DNA of 64,000 nucleotides from Balaenoptera acutorostrata (taxonomy: Eukaryota > Chordata > Mammalia > Artiodactyla > Balaenopteridae), in contig NC_080073.1 of NCBI RefSeq assembly GCF_949987535.1, positions 20,766,116-20,830,115 on the forward strand, in the 5' to 3' direction. Within the stretch, counting starts at the first letter, position 1; each line of letters begins with the position of its first letter. The notes beneath the pieces are model-generated. The model did no database searches, was not told the DNA's origin, and saw only the letters and a list, made by a program, of their open reading frames with translations. A program made the position numbers and the translations under genes. This document shows, in pieces, positions 46,681-58,456 of this stretch.

Positions 46681-46935
46681 ATTCAGAGGTGCGGCAGGTT
46701 TTCTGTTCATGACCTTTTCCACCCCCGAGACGTTCGTGAATTCGCGTCCCGCTGAAAAGCTTAGAAGCGCCATTTTGCCCTGGATTCCACTGACCCGCCT
46801 CCCCAAGCCACCCGTGCGATTTGAGATGATTGGCAGGTGGGTGGGAATAGGCGGAGCCACGCCCAACGCTTTCCACCCAACAGGCGAACGCAGCGGCTGG
46901 AGTCCCGGGTATTCTCACCGCTCATCACCCTTGCT
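46681..46935. promoter_or_regulatory. Candidate CpG-rich promoter or CpG island core
   Basis: I count about 19 CpGs in 46681-46920, close to what undepleted DNA would show, in a window that is otherwise strongly CpG-poor outside SINEs. Motifs: inverted CCAAT box (ATTGG, 46829-46833), GGGTGGG-type CACCC box (about 46839-46845), GGCGG (46850-46854) and CCACGCCC (46857-46864). This spacing is common in TATA-less vertebrate promoters. No exon or transcript is demonstrated, and the direction is not determined; the overlapping 134-codon minus and 82-codon plus frames have no recognisable domain. Alternative: an unmethylated enhancer. Confidence 0.5.
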
Positions 46936-47104
46936 GCGCATACCCAAGGGAATGTAATTTCCCTGTAATATCAGATCCCGGGAACAGGACCTCATGCTTC
47001 CACGACAGCCAAGCCTCAAAGCTTCTAGAATTCGATTAGAAGCCACACAGAGCTTTATCTCCTGATAGACACTCAGAAGAATGTCCGCTCCTTTGCTTCC
47101 CAGC

Positions 47105-47285
47105 CCGGTGACCTGAGGCACGTGTCTTAACCCGTCTGCACCTCAGTTTCCACATTAGGAAACCAGTGGAATAATAGCTACTTTAGAGAACTGCTCTAGG
47201 AACTTAACCTGAAAATGATTTTAAGTTGCTTAACCCACTGCTTGGCACAGAAGTGTTCAGTGTTCGTGGGTGAGATTTATTTGCT
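47105..47285 (+). repeat. MIR SINE relic
   Basis: 'tgacctgaggcacgtgtctt', 'acctcagtttccacattagg' and 'actgcttggcacagaagtg' match MIR. Confidence 0.85.
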
Positions 47286-47309
47286 CTCCATGCATGATAT
47301 CAATTTTAA

Positions 47310-47480
47310 TTTTAACCTTCACAACACATCTGGGAGGTAGTTGTTGTAATATCTGTCATACGCCTGTGGAATCAAAAGCCAGGAGTTAAGTTACATGTGT
47401 CAGTCAGTGTTGCTCAGCGGGTAAGTGGGGAGCTGGAATGTGACCATGTAGCTCTTTGACTTCAAGGCCCCAAAAGCTGA
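47310..47480 (-). repeat. MIR SINE relic, antisense
   Basis: 'taaccttcacaacacatctg', 'ggaggtagttgttgtaatat' and 'gcgggtaagtggggagctgg' match antisense MIR. It lies next to the sense copy at 47105, so the two are inverted neighbours. Confidence 0.7.
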
Positions 47481-47484
47481 AATC

Positions 47485-47830
47485 ACCATACTATGCTGCC
47501 ACACTAATAAATGTTGCTAAAAGGAGCTTTGCAAGAACTGACAAAGTACCAAGGAGGGATTTATAAAGGGCCATAAATTTAACTTGCAACTAAATACATG
47601 TAATTCACTACTCTTTATTCTTGCATCATTTTTTGAAGCACCCCATAAAAGGGATGTCCAAAATCAGGCTCCTGGAAGGAGGCTGGTGCTTCACCAAGAT
47701 CCCCTTTCTCAGCTGGTGCATGTGCCCATCAGCTGCTGGGAGGTTCACTGCAAAGGGCTATTTTGTGACCTCTGCAAAAGAATCGCCTTTGGCAGATGGA
47801 AGTCACTTCCCCCGAGACAGAGACTTCCAG
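47485..47830. other. No gene recognised
   Basis: The plus frames at 47584-47925 and 47621-47842 overlap in different phases and one runs into a repeat. No domain recognised. Confidence 0.45.
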
Positions 47831-47834
47831 GAGG

Positions 47835-48165
47835 TGTTTTAGTCAGGATTCTCTGGAGAAGTAGAACAAAGAGAATGTGTGTATGGAAGAAATTTATTAT
47901 AAGGCATTGGCTCACACTGTTATAGAGTTAGCAGGTCCAGATCTGGAGTGTGAGCTGGAAGCCTGGAGACTCAGGAGAGCTGACGGTGCACATGAAGTCA
48001 AAGGCAGTCTGCTGGAGAATTCCTTCTCGCTTGAGAAGCCTTCGACTGATTGGACAAGGCCCACCCACAGTATGGAGGGCAATCTGCTTTACTCAAAATT
48101 CAGGGATTTAAATGTTAATCTCATCCAAAAACATTCTTGACCCATAAAATTAACCATTGCAGGAG
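47835..48165 (+). repeat. Ancient interspersed repeat, family not named
   Basis: 'agtcaggattctctggagaa', 'atttattataaggcattggc', 'actgattggacaaggcccac' and 'cataaaattaaccattgcag' belong to a very common old mammalian repeat that I recognise but cannot name with certainty. Confidence 0.65.
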
Positions 48166-48169
48166 GTTA

Positions 48170-49100
48170 CCCCCAGGCCCTCCACTTTCAGATGGCCAGT
48201 GAGTGATACAGGATTCAAAGAGCCCAGGTAGGACATCTTTATGGACCACACTGAGGCTAGATTTTACATGAGATCATATTCTTGTTTGGACTTTCCCCTT
48301 CCCTATTCAGCTTCCATCTCTCTCTCACAGGTTTGTGATAAGAAGCTGTCCTTCAATAATCACATACAACATAACCAAATCCCTGTCTCAGGCTTTGCTT
48401 CTGGGGAAACCATCCTGAGACAATCCCTATTAGCCCCTGATTAGCTCCTGAATCACTCCACACTTTTTCAGTTTTACTCAACTCCTCTGCTTGTGTTTGT
48501 CTCACTCCACGTGTTCTCCTATTATGAATTGCGCTATTCTGACTCCAGCTTCACCTGTCTGTTTGACAAATTGCCCCTACTCACTCAACCCCTTCACAAA
48601 ATCTTCATCTCACTGTGGGGGCCCATGAATCCAAACTGAAAACCAGGGCTCTAAGGAAATTTCATTTACTTATTAATTTCCATCACAGGTTTTTGGCATT
48701 TATTGGAACTGCATTCATAATGAATGACAGTTACCTGGACCTTCGTTCTACAGCTGTATTTGAGGTCCAGGATGCCAGAATGCCTTTTGGTATAAACTAC
48801 CTTATGCTAAGATCCCTAAGAAGTTTTTAAACTCCCCTTGATTGAGGTTAACAAGAAATTACCACAGATAAGAAACTTACCATATACCCATGATATATTG
48901 CCACTCAACAGCAAATTGGATTAGTATTTTAAACTGGCTAACTCATATCCTCTGACCTTTTTTCTCAACTGTAATAACCCTCAATACAGAGCGCCAGGTT
49001 AATATAATCAAACATCTTAATATGATAGTCAAATCCCTCCACACTTTGAACTCCACAACTTTATTAACTTTACCTGACAAACCATCCTTCCACATCAAGA
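48170..49100. other. No gene recognised
   Basis: Possible continuation of the preceding repeat to about 48440; the rest is unique-looking. Confidence 0.4.
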
Positions 49101-49104
49101 TGGT

Positions 49105-49440
49105 GTCTTAGTCTGTTTGGGCTGCTATAACAAAAATAACATAGATTGGGTGGCTTAAACATCATTTATTTCTTGCAGTTCTGCAGCTGGGAATTCCGAG
49201 ATCAAGGCACCAACTGATCAGTGTCTGGTGAGGACCAGTTTCTGGTTCCTAGGCAGCCATCTCCTCACTGTGTCTTCACATGGTGGAGGGGCTAGAGAGC
49301 TCTCTGGGGCACTAATAAGGGCACTAATACCATTCACAAGAGCTCCACCCACATGACCTAATCATCTCCCAAAGACCCCACTTTCAAATACCATCACATT
49401 GGGGCTTAGTTTTCAACATATAGAAGCATCATCATTCACC
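49105..49440 (+). repeat. Ancient interspersed repeat, family not named
   Basis: 'gtcttagtctgtttgggctg', 'ctataacaaaaataacatag', 'tcacatggtggaggggctag', 'agagctccacccacatgacc' and 'aaataccatcacattggggc' are the landmarks of an abundant old mammalian repeat. Confidence 0.75.
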
Positions 49441-49479
49441 TGACCTAGCTAAAAAGCAGGGTGAAAACTTCAACTTCAT

Positions 49480-50690
49480 CCTCTCCTTCAGCCTCCATGG
49501 AGTCACCAAGTCCCCTGAGTGAACTGCTCCCACATCCTTCCAATCTGTCCCCTCTTGCTCATTCACATCAGAGTCTCCCTTATTCATCCTCTTTCATCTT
49601 GACAGTTACAAGCATCTCCTAGCTGGTCTCCCTGCCTCCTGCCTCTCACCTCTGATCACTGCATCCCTGGAGATCATGTTCTCCGAGGTCATTTACAAGA
49701 CTGAATCCCTCCTATGTATCAGAGGGCTTTTCATGAGTGATCCCAGCATACCTCTCTAGCCTCTCCCCCTTCCCAGACCCCTCAGCCCCCATACTCTGAC
49801 CTTCCTATCGTTCCCACACATCCTGTCATCTTTAGGCCCTCCAAGAAACACTCCAGGTCCTTGGTGATTTTACACCAGCTGCTCAATGTGCCCGGAAGGT
49901 AACTTGCCTCTTGGCCCACACTCACCCTCAACAAACTTCTACTCACATCATTCAACTCCCAGTTTAAATGTCACATTCTGTCTTCATTTGGGTTCTAAAA
50001 GCAGAGCCTGAATCGAGGACTTGTGTGCAGGTGATTAACTTGGAAATTATTCACAGAAAGCAGGAGAGCAAAGAGGGAAGACTGAGGAAGCAAAGGAAGA
50101 AAAGTTAATAAAGCTGCAGTATCAAGGTGGTTGCTATTGGCAATCTCAGGACCATTGAAAACCACAATGAATCCTTCTTAGAATTGTTCCTTTATTAAAG
50201 GTGGGGAGACTGGGGCATTGATCTACTGGCTTTCCTTTCCCCATCAGTGGGAGGTGGCCACTGGGGGCATTAACTACCTGGGCACTTCTGCACTCTACTT
50301 CCAGGTCCTGATGCTTCAGAAAAAAAAAAAAAAAAAACCTCAGGCAGCAAAGCTGGCCGGCACAGCTCACACCCTCAATGTGTGGGAACTCTCCACTGCC
50401 TAAGCAACAGAATCAGAGGTGGACAGAGGGGAGGTGATAAAAGGCCCCCAGAGCATCTGCTACATCTTTTTTGCAAAGCTTTCCCCCGCTCCTCCAACAA
50501 CAGGGATTCTTCAAAAGCCCTCTGTGTTTAGTCCTTACTGCAGCACTTCTGGAGTTTATTGTGACTGTTTACTGCTCACTTTCTTGCCCCCGTTAGGCTG
50601 TGAGCTCCCAGAGGGTATGTTCTCCTAGTAGAGAAGTTGCTCCATTCTAGAATTCCTCAAACATTTGTTAAATGAGTCAATAACTAAAGC
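49480..50690 (+). repeat. L2 3'-region relic, split by a later insertion
   Basis: 49480-49985 and 50460-50690 read as consecutive parts of one L2 3' region ('ccctgcctcctgcctctcac', 'tcattcaactcccagttta', then 'ctgtgagctcccagaggg' and 'catttgttaaatgagtc'). 49990-50460 between them is different sequence, partly an unclassified repeat ('gaggacttgtgtgcaggtga') with an A18 run at 50320-50337. Confidence 0.6.
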
Positions 50691-50764
50691 TTCTCCTAAG
50701 CCATTCCATGATCCTAAATGTCTAATTCTACATATTTTGAACACAGATAAAAAGATAAGCTACC

Positions 50765-50812
50765 AACTCATTAATAGGAAGTTTAAGATCTACAGCCCTG
50801 CTGTCAAACTAT
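50765..50812 (+). repeat. Perfect 48-base direct duplication, copy 1
   Basis: Identical over all 48 bases to 51684-51731, beginning AACTCATTAATAGGAAG and ending CTGTCAAACTAT. Flanks are unrelated. Confidence 0.97.
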
Positions 50813-51683
50813 GACCAAATACTTTAGATTCAATTCAACATGGTACAGTAAAGTTGTTTTCTTCCTGGCTTTTGTAATTTTAAAAGTAATAAGTAAAAGA
50901 GACAAGAGAGCAAAATCCTCCAGGCTGAAGAAATTTTAAAATTTTATATAGATGCTTTTTAAGTCACTAGTCAATACATCTTTATTATATTTTTTAAATG
51001 TTGTTGTTATAAACTTAATCAATACAAAGTTGCCTTTAAAATAATTTAAGCAAGTAGCTCTATTTTGTTCTATTCCAGGCTCATTCAAATTAATTCGAAT
51101 GACTTTTTTTTTCTGTACCCTTCTCCTCCTGTTTGCTTGATGCGCCCTGACATAAATTCAATACAAATATGGGTGGTTGTTCAGAGGGGCAGCCTAGAAA
51201 TGTTAATAGGCTGAGCACAATAACCGTCTCATCCTAATTCTGGGCAGCTCTCATCCCTAAAAGAATCATGCTCGCAAATTCCTATAAATTTAAAATAGAA
51301 TTCCAGTGCCTCTGATTGAGCGTGCCAGTTTGCATTATTTTTCCATTTTATAAAACATATGGCTGGGGAAAATGTGCATTGCACCCAAAAATGTGCAATA
51401 CACAACTCATAAATAATCCTTAAAAGTTGAATTATTATGTTGCTGTTGGCTTTTGGTAAAGTTAAACTTACCATTCAATACCTACTTGCTTAGCACATCC
51501 CATGCGCTGGCACTGTGCTGGTAGATGTATTTATTATTAGGGACACAGAACCGTTCTGCCATGTCAGGCTCCAAAAGTCCACACTGTTTTAATAGCTCAT
51601 CATCAAACTCTCTTGGAAAGTCAAGTAGGTTCCACTTAGCAAAGCTAACTGATATCCCACTAATAATGTGGGATACATGACAT

Positions 51684-51731
51684 AACTCATTAATAGGAAG
51701 TTTAAGATCTACAGCCCTGCTGTCAAACTAT
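51684..51731 (+). repeat. Perfect 48-base direct duplication, copy 2
   Basis: Partner of 50765-50812, 919 bases downstream. The match starts and stops sharply. Not a recognised transposon end. Confidence 0.97.
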
Positions 51732-51964
51732 TACATAACTAATACACCTAAAATAAAGAATTTTTTTCCCTTCAAAAATGTTTACCATCTGTTGAACCTG
51801 ATAGCCACTACAATTTTAACCAAACTCTATACTTAAATTTACATTTCAGTTCTCACCTAGTCTATTTTTTTTTTTGCCCAGAAGTATTTTACCCACTTCT
51901 GCATATGTATATATGTATATAGAATACATATACAAAATATATATGTATGTATAAAATATGCATA

Positions 51965-53045
51965 ACATAAAATTTATAATTTTAGCAATTTTAAGTGCAC
52001 ACTTCAGTGGCATTACGTACATTCACAATGTTGAGCAGTCATCACCTCTATTTCCAGAACTTTTTCATCATCCCAGACAGAAACTCTGTACCCATTAAAC
52101 AATAACTATGCATTCCTCTCTCCCCCGGCCCCTGGTAACCTCTGTTCTATGGACTTTCTGTGTCTATGGGTTTGCCTATTCCAGGTACCTCAGATAAATG
52201 GAATCACACAGTATTTGTCCTTTTGTATCTGGCTTATTTCACTTAGCATAATGTTTTCAAGGTTTATCTACATTATAGTATGTAGCAGAATTGCTTTTGG
52301 GGGCTGAATAATATTGCATTTATGCATATGCTGTATTTTGTTTATCCGTTCATGTGTTGACAGACACTTGGGATGCATCCACCTTTTGGCTATTGGGACT
52401 AACACTGCTATGAACACGGGTGTGTAGGTACCTTTTTGAGCTCCTGCTTTCAAGTCCTTTAGGTATACACCTAGGAGTGTAATTGCTGGATCATATGGTA
52501 CTTCTAGGCTAACCTTTTTGGAACTGCCAAATGTTTTCCATAGCAGCTGCACTGTTTTACACTCTTACCATGAATATTCTTCTTGTTGTTGTTGAGTTGT
52601 AGGAGTTCTTTATATAGTCAATATATTAATCCTTTCTTAGATACATGATGTGCATATATATTACATATATATTCTGTGGATTGTCTTTTCTCTCTCTTGA
52701 TAATGCCCTTTGATGTTGAAAAATTTTTAATCATGAAGGCCAACATATCTGTTTTCTTTTGTTGTAAGTGCTTCTGGGGTCACATCCAAGGAGTCATTGC
52801 CAAACCCAAAGTCATGAAGACTTTCCCCTCTGTTTTCTTCTAAGAGTTTTATAGTTTTGGCTTTTAAATTTAGGCCTTTGATCCATGTTGAGTTAATTCT
52901 TGTATATGGTTTAAGGTAAGAGTCCAACTTCATTATTTTGCATTTGGATATCATTTTCCCAGCACCATATGAAAAAAGACCATCCTTCGCCATTGAATGA
53001 CTTTGTATCCTTGTCGAAAATCAACTGACCGTATATGTGAGGGGG
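51965..53045 (-). mobile_element. Old L1 fragment, antisense (ORF2 C-terminus and 3' UTR)
   Basis: The plus strand carries reverse L1 landmarks: 'aatggaatcacacagtattt', 'cttatttcacttagcataat', 'taattgctggatcatatggt' and 'tttgatccatgttgagttaa'. Minus-strand translation contains YDPAITLLGVYLK and LKPYTRINSTWIKGL, both ORF2 C-terminal motifs, in separate broken frames (52268-52552 and 52727-52993). It is inactive and older than the copy at 631. Confidence 0.93.
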
Positions 53046-53049
53046 TCTC

Positions 53050-53820
53050 TTAAATGCAGTTTCAATGATTCAGTTGTGAACAATAACCACTGGAGAGCAA
53101 TAATTCAATTAATTTCACACTCTGTAAAAAGCAATGATCTTCAACACTGCACAAAACGTGAGATTTTTAGTATAGTATTTTCCAACATTGTTTAGATTCC
53201 TTATTTTGAAAAAGTCAGATACTATATACAAATACAATTATCATGTAGCTCCAGGTCTAAATATTTCATGCCACACACGAGCAAGAAAGGAGCATTTCCT
53301 CACACTTTCACTTCAAGGTAAGGACAGGTTTCACTGGATTCACCTGGTGCAGTGATCTCCACCTCACAATGACTCAGGAATGAAGGTCTCAGTAGGAAGG
53401 TCTTTTAACCATACTGGATAATTTCACTAATGAACAAACCTGTTCTAGAATCTGTGGCTAGAAGTTACAAATGGCATTACCTTTCAAAATGATGGGTCCT
53501 CACTTCTGCATTTATTGATAGTTGACTCTGTAGCCCAGATGAATCCAATCCATCACTAATTAGCCAAGGGATTCTGTAAACAGGCGCAGGCTCAGATTAA
53601 GTCATGCAATTCCCTGGACCCAGAATTAAAGTTAGAAAAGAAATGAAAGCATTTCAGCTATCTCAAATTTCATGTTGAATATGATGTTTTCCTTTGATCA
53701 CCGTATCTGGCAACAAATAGATGAACGAACAAAAACCATAAAAAGAAAAATTGTTATGAAAAGCAAAGAAAATCATCGAAGTAGTTCATGGCCAGGATTT
53801 CCTTAAGTGAAGAGACTATG
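53050..53820. other. No gene recognised, spacer between inverted L1 fragments
   Basis: Unique-looking AT-rich DNA without a supported ORF. Confidence 0.45.
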
Positions 53821-53824
53821 AAGC

Positions 53825-54672
53825 CTGTGGCTCAAACAGGTACATGAAAAGATGCTCAACATTACCCATCATCAGGGAAATACAAATCAAAACCACAGTG
53901 AGATACCACCACGCATCTATTAAAATGGCTATTACCAAAGAGACAAGAGATCTGCATCGATAAGGATTAAAGAAAAGGGAATCCTTGTGCAGGTTGGTGA
54001 GAACATAAATTGGTACCACCACTATGGAAAACACTGTGGAGGTGCCCAAAAAACTAACAAGAGAGCTACCAAAGGATCCAGCAATCCCACTTCTGGGTAT
54101 ACATTATAAGGAAATGAAACCACTAAATCAAAAAGATAGCTGCACTCTCGTGTTTATTGCAGCACTATTCACAATAGCCTGACGTGGAAAGAACCTACGT
54201 GTCCATCAGCAGATGAGGGGATAAAGAAAATGAGATTATATATATATATAAAAGAAGGAAATCCTGCCATTTGTGACCACAGGTATACACCTTGCGGGCA
54301 TAATGCTATGTGAAATGAAAAAGCTGAACTCATGGAAACAGAAAGTAGAATGGTGGTTGCCAAGGCCTGGAGGTAGGGGAAATGGGCAAATGCTGGTCAA
54401 AGGAAACAAACTTCCAATGATAAGAGGAATGAGTTCTGGGAATCTAATGTAGCACATGATGAATATAGTCAATAATACTATATTATATACTTGAAAGTTG
54501 CTAATAGAGTAGATTTAAATGTTCTCACCACATACAAAAAATAATGTGAGGTGATGGAGATAATAACTAACCTCATGGTGGTAATCATTTTGCAATATAT
54601 TCCTGTATCAAATCATCAGGCTATACACCTTAAACTTACACAATGTAATACGTCAATGATATCTCAGTTATG
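53825..54672 (+). mobile_element. Old L1 fragment, sense (ORF2 C-terminus and 3' UTR)
   Basis: 'acatgaaaagatgctcaaca', 'atacaaatcaaaaccacagt', 'ggatccagcaatcccacttc', 'gtggttgccaaggcctggag' and 'tacaccttaaacttacacaa' run in order. ORF2 is broken by stops. It ends near a (GA)14 run. Confidence 0.93.
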
Positions 54673-54684
54673 CTGGGGTTGTGG

Positions 54685-54688
<4 letters not shown>

Positions 54689-54716
<28 letters not shown>
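54689..54716 (+). repeat. (GA)14 microsatellite
   Basis: Fourteen GA units directly downstream of the L1 3' end. Confidence 0.97.
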
Positions 54717-54900
54717 ACAGGTCTTTAATAGTGCTTTGTGATTTGCTGGGGGAAGAGATACCAGGATGCCAAGTGTGGGTTGTAGGCGTAGAAAGCATGA
54801 AGAAAAAGACTTTATTGTTTCTTTATAACATTTTTTTGCATTACTCTTATATGACCAACATCAAAACATTACAAAATTTTTAACTTTAATGCACTGACTG

Positions 54901-54983
54901 AAAACATTTTTATTAAACATTTAAAACGTTTTATTAATAAAATGTTTAAAACATCATAAACGTAATAAAACATTTTTATTAAA
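54901..54983. repeat. AT-rich compound direct and inverted repeat
   Basis: AAAACATTTTTATTAAA occurs at 54901-54917 and 54967-54983. Between them AAACGTTTTATTAATAAAATGTTT is a near-palindrome with one mismatched pair. Confidence 0.85.
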
Positions 54984-55104
54984 TGTGCATTGCAAAACAA
55001 AAGAAAAAATGAATAGAGTTTGTGCCATTATCCTTAGCTGACGTTTCTGAAACATATCTAAGAAGTTGGTAATACTGAGAAATATCATCGAGGGTTTTGG
55101 CATT

Positions 55105-55285
55105 AGACAAACACGTTTGCTAGTCTATGGAGCCTACATAAAATACCCAATTCTTAGTTTCCTTGTTTGTAAAATAAGGTTATTAATAACCACTTCATAG
55201 TAGTATTGTAAGAGGTAAATGAGGTAGTAATGCAGAATCACTTAGTAGAATGTGTAGCATGTGGTTAGAACTGAACAAATGTAGT
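55105..55285 (+). repeat. MIR SINE relic
   Basis: 'cttagtttccttgtttgtaa', 'aataaccacttcatagtagt' and 'gtaagaggtaaatgagg' match MIR. Confidence 0.75.
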
Positions 55286-55289
55286 TGCA

Positions 55290-56390
55290 TTCTGAAAATA
55301 TTAGTTATCTATCCTTAGGGAAATGGTGAGGCTATATATATATCTTCTCTGGTTATTTTGTAGAAAGTGTAGCAAATAATCACCCATCAGAACTAGTTGC
55401 TTTATACAGTCTCTGAAGGTGGCCGGCAGTATCCTTCCACCTTAAAGGAAATTGATAAAGACGGAAGCTAAAGTTAGAGGCTTGTTCCCAATCCCTCAAT
55501 CACTTAAGCTCCAAAAAGGAAAATCTTATTAGGGCAATAAATAAATAATGCATTAAATGGAAAAAAAAATAGTTTGTAAAACACTTGACTCAGTATCTAA
55601 AACTAAGCACTCATAAGTAGTAATTTTTTTTGTCTTATTCACATCTGTTCAAATTTATTGGCAAAAATATCAAATAAAACTATATTGTCATCCCATATCC
55701 CCTCTTATTGGCACTCACACAAGATAAATATTCTGTAGAGTATGAACCAAAATTAAGCTCATTTTAAAAGATTACTAAAATTGGATTCTTTCCCTACAAC
55801 TGAGGGATCTGCAATAAATATGGATTCAAGAAAACAATTCTAGAAGTGAGAAGCTATCAGGTAACAAACAGATAAAGAATCATTTGTATTGTAATTCACA
55901 AACAGTAAAAAGCAAGGATTTCAACCAAATATTCCTATTATAAGAAGTTAAAATCACACTCCAAAGCACCTAACTCAACACATAACCATTTTCATCAGCA
56001 AATTAAGGCATAATTAATAGAAATATAATGCTTCCTTCTGGTTGAAAGGGAAGTTTAGAGCTACTATTCTAGCTCTTAACAGAGAGCAGAGACCTTTGCT
56101 GGGACAGTAGACTAAGGAAAGATTCCACATTGGTCTCATCCATTGTTGAAAGGCTAAGAGTGATAGCATTTTAAAACTCTCAGAATTTGGTATGGCATCC
56201 AGCTCAAGAGGAAAGAACTGACTCCTGTTGTGGATCTCTTTGGCTGGAAAGAAGAATGGATTAAACGTATTATCATCTGGTAAAAGTCAATGAACTGGGC
56301 AAGGAAATTATCCATTTTCAGATCTAGTCTATGACTTGCTCCTATCTCACATTGTGATGTGGGAAGGAGACATAGGATTAGTTTTAAAAC
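55290..56390. other. No gene recognised
   Basis: Unique-looking AT-rich DNA. Confidence 0.45.
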
Positions 56391-56395
56391 ACATC

Positions 56396-56600
56396 AGCCT
56401 GCAATATAGCTTAATGGTTTAGCTCGCAGCCTCAAGAGTTGGATGGTCCAAATGCCGGATCTACTATGAGCAAGCAACTTATATTCTCCAAGGCCAAACT
56501 GCTCTTCTGTCAAACAGGCATAAAAATTGTGCCCACCTCAATTCAGTGGGACAACGTATAGAAGCACTCAGAGCAGGGGCTGGTCATGCCCAATACTTGT
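56396..56600 (+). repeat. MIR SINE relic
   Basis: 'atatagcttaatggtttagc', 'gtgcccacctcaattcagtg' and 'ctcagagcaggggctgg' match MIR. Confidence 0.7.
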
Positions 56601-56604
56601 TAGT

Positions 56605-58440
56605 GATGATTCCTATTACTATTCAAGAAGGAAACTCTGTCGTGTGGATGATATTTGGACCTACATTTCTTTCCTTGGAAAAATATTAGATAACCTTATT
56701 TTGGATATGCCTAAAGAATGACAATGATACTATCTAGAGAGGTTTCATTTCCAAGTATTGAGAAATGATTTGGTCACAGTTTTTGCTGTCTTTAGTACAA
56801 ACAAATAACACCACACTGGCCAAAGGAATGACTTCTACCAAAACATTCCATTAAATCTTTCATCTTGCCTGCTCAAATTTAGGGTTGTTCCTTTCCCAAC
56901 TAATGAATAACCAGACAATTTCTGGGCATGGATGTGACACAACTCTGTGGCACACACAGGAATTTCTCACCCACCCACATATCTTTGGCCAGACAGGAAT
57001 CTGCCAGCCACAAATTCTGCCAGTTAGTCCCTCCCTCTGGCTGCAATCATGGGAAAAAACAGTCTTGGGAACATATCTCCTGCTCAAAATAAAGAGCTCA
57101 AAGTAAACACTACCTATACAAAAAGTACAAGACACATCATACCCACAAAGAGAGAGAGAGACAACTTCAGGTGAGAGATGTCAAAAAAATTTTTTTAATT
57201 AAAAAATAAAAAAGCTTAACTCCCATGAAGGAAAGCATTAAATGGGTTTTAACTGAAAATGCAAAGCCATTTACATTTGCTTTGTTATTGCCTAACTGTC
57301 TGCTGCAAAGGCCTTGAAATACCATCTAGTTCAATATTACCTCCAAGTGAAAATGGTTTTAAGATGTCTTCTGTATTCTTTGCTGGGGACTGAAAAGAAA
57401 TCACTACATTACCTTGCATTTGCTCGGACAGTCATTAGCCTTAGACAGCACCATCATTTAAGAAATTTATCATCAGTGCCGTCCTTCGCACAATGTATTA
57501 GTGCAATACATTATAAAAGCACCTCACTCTGATGATGTATGGCTCCAAAAATGGCAACATCTGGAGACGAATGGGTCTAAGAATAGATTTGGTCTAAGAG
57601 AATAAATGTATAGATCCACCTTGGTAGTGTTAGTCTGAAATAAACCAGTATTTGTTGTTCTCAACCAACCCCTCAAACACTCATAACAATCTTTATAACT
57701 TCCCTGATTTAAAAAAAACAATTATTCATGACATTAAATTGATTTTTCATGACAAAGAAGGAAGGCTTCTAAAATTAGTGGGTTGGTACATTGAGGGATA
57801 ACCTAGCCCAAGCTTGATGATAAATTTCAATCATGGCTTTCAGGAAAACTCGAATTTAGTCCACCTCTCGCTCACTTAAATTTTTCAGTAGATTCTCCAA
57901 AGCAGAGAGAGGAGATTAACATCTGATGTCCTCAAGGGTATGAGAACAAAAATTGAGTCACAATTAATTCATCTATACCAAATTCTAGCTTTCTACATGG
58001 CTGATGATACATTTTTTCCAAAGCTCAATTCTCCCATTTCCATTCCTCAAAGTCCAGAATGCTGTCCCCTCCATTACTTTGTAAATAGGACACAAATATT
58101 TTAGCTAACTACTGAAATAAATCATTATGAACATTCAAACTCAAAGAAAATGATGGCAAATGAAAATACCTAAATGGCTCAATCCACGCCTGCTAGAGTA
58201 ACTTGCAGGGCCACAGACTTCTTTGTTAAAATGTGTTCAAAGTGCCCACTTTAAAAACTTCCCAGCACAGTTTGGAAACTGGTCCTATTTGCCCATTTGA
58301 AGCACTGTGCCTCCAGGAATCAGTGTTAAAGTGATGCCCCAATCCAACTTGCTACTGAATCCCATCATTCAATGATGCTTCCTTAACTGGAGTTCATCGA
58401 TACTCCCTATGCTAAGAGAAAAAGAAAAGATTGAGAGGAT
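56605..58440. other. No gene recognised
   Basis: Unique-looking DNA. Opposed short frames at 56860-57135 and 56885-57106 overlap and have no recognisable domain. Confidence 0.45.
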
Positions 58441-58456
58441 AAAGTTCCATGTATGT

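Larger units (their letters stand above)
50695..51960. other. AT-rich block with a dispersed 48-base duplication
   Basis: No gene. It contains the perfect direct duplication 50765-50812/51684-51731. An L2-like antisense scrap lies at about 51485-51560 and a TA-rich simple repeat at about 51900-51960. Confidence 0.5.

Noticed and set aside
46514..46918. 134-codon minus-strand ORF over the CpG-rich stretch
   Set aside because: Higher GC lowers stop frequency, so a long frame is expected. No recognisable domain.
50320..50337. A18 run as the tail of a retrocopy
   Set aside because: No polyadenylation signal at the proper distance and no target-site duplication seen; treated as a simple A run.
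56860..57135. Overlapping opposed 91- and 73-codon frames
   Set aside because: Mutual shadows with no domain; neither is favoured by context.
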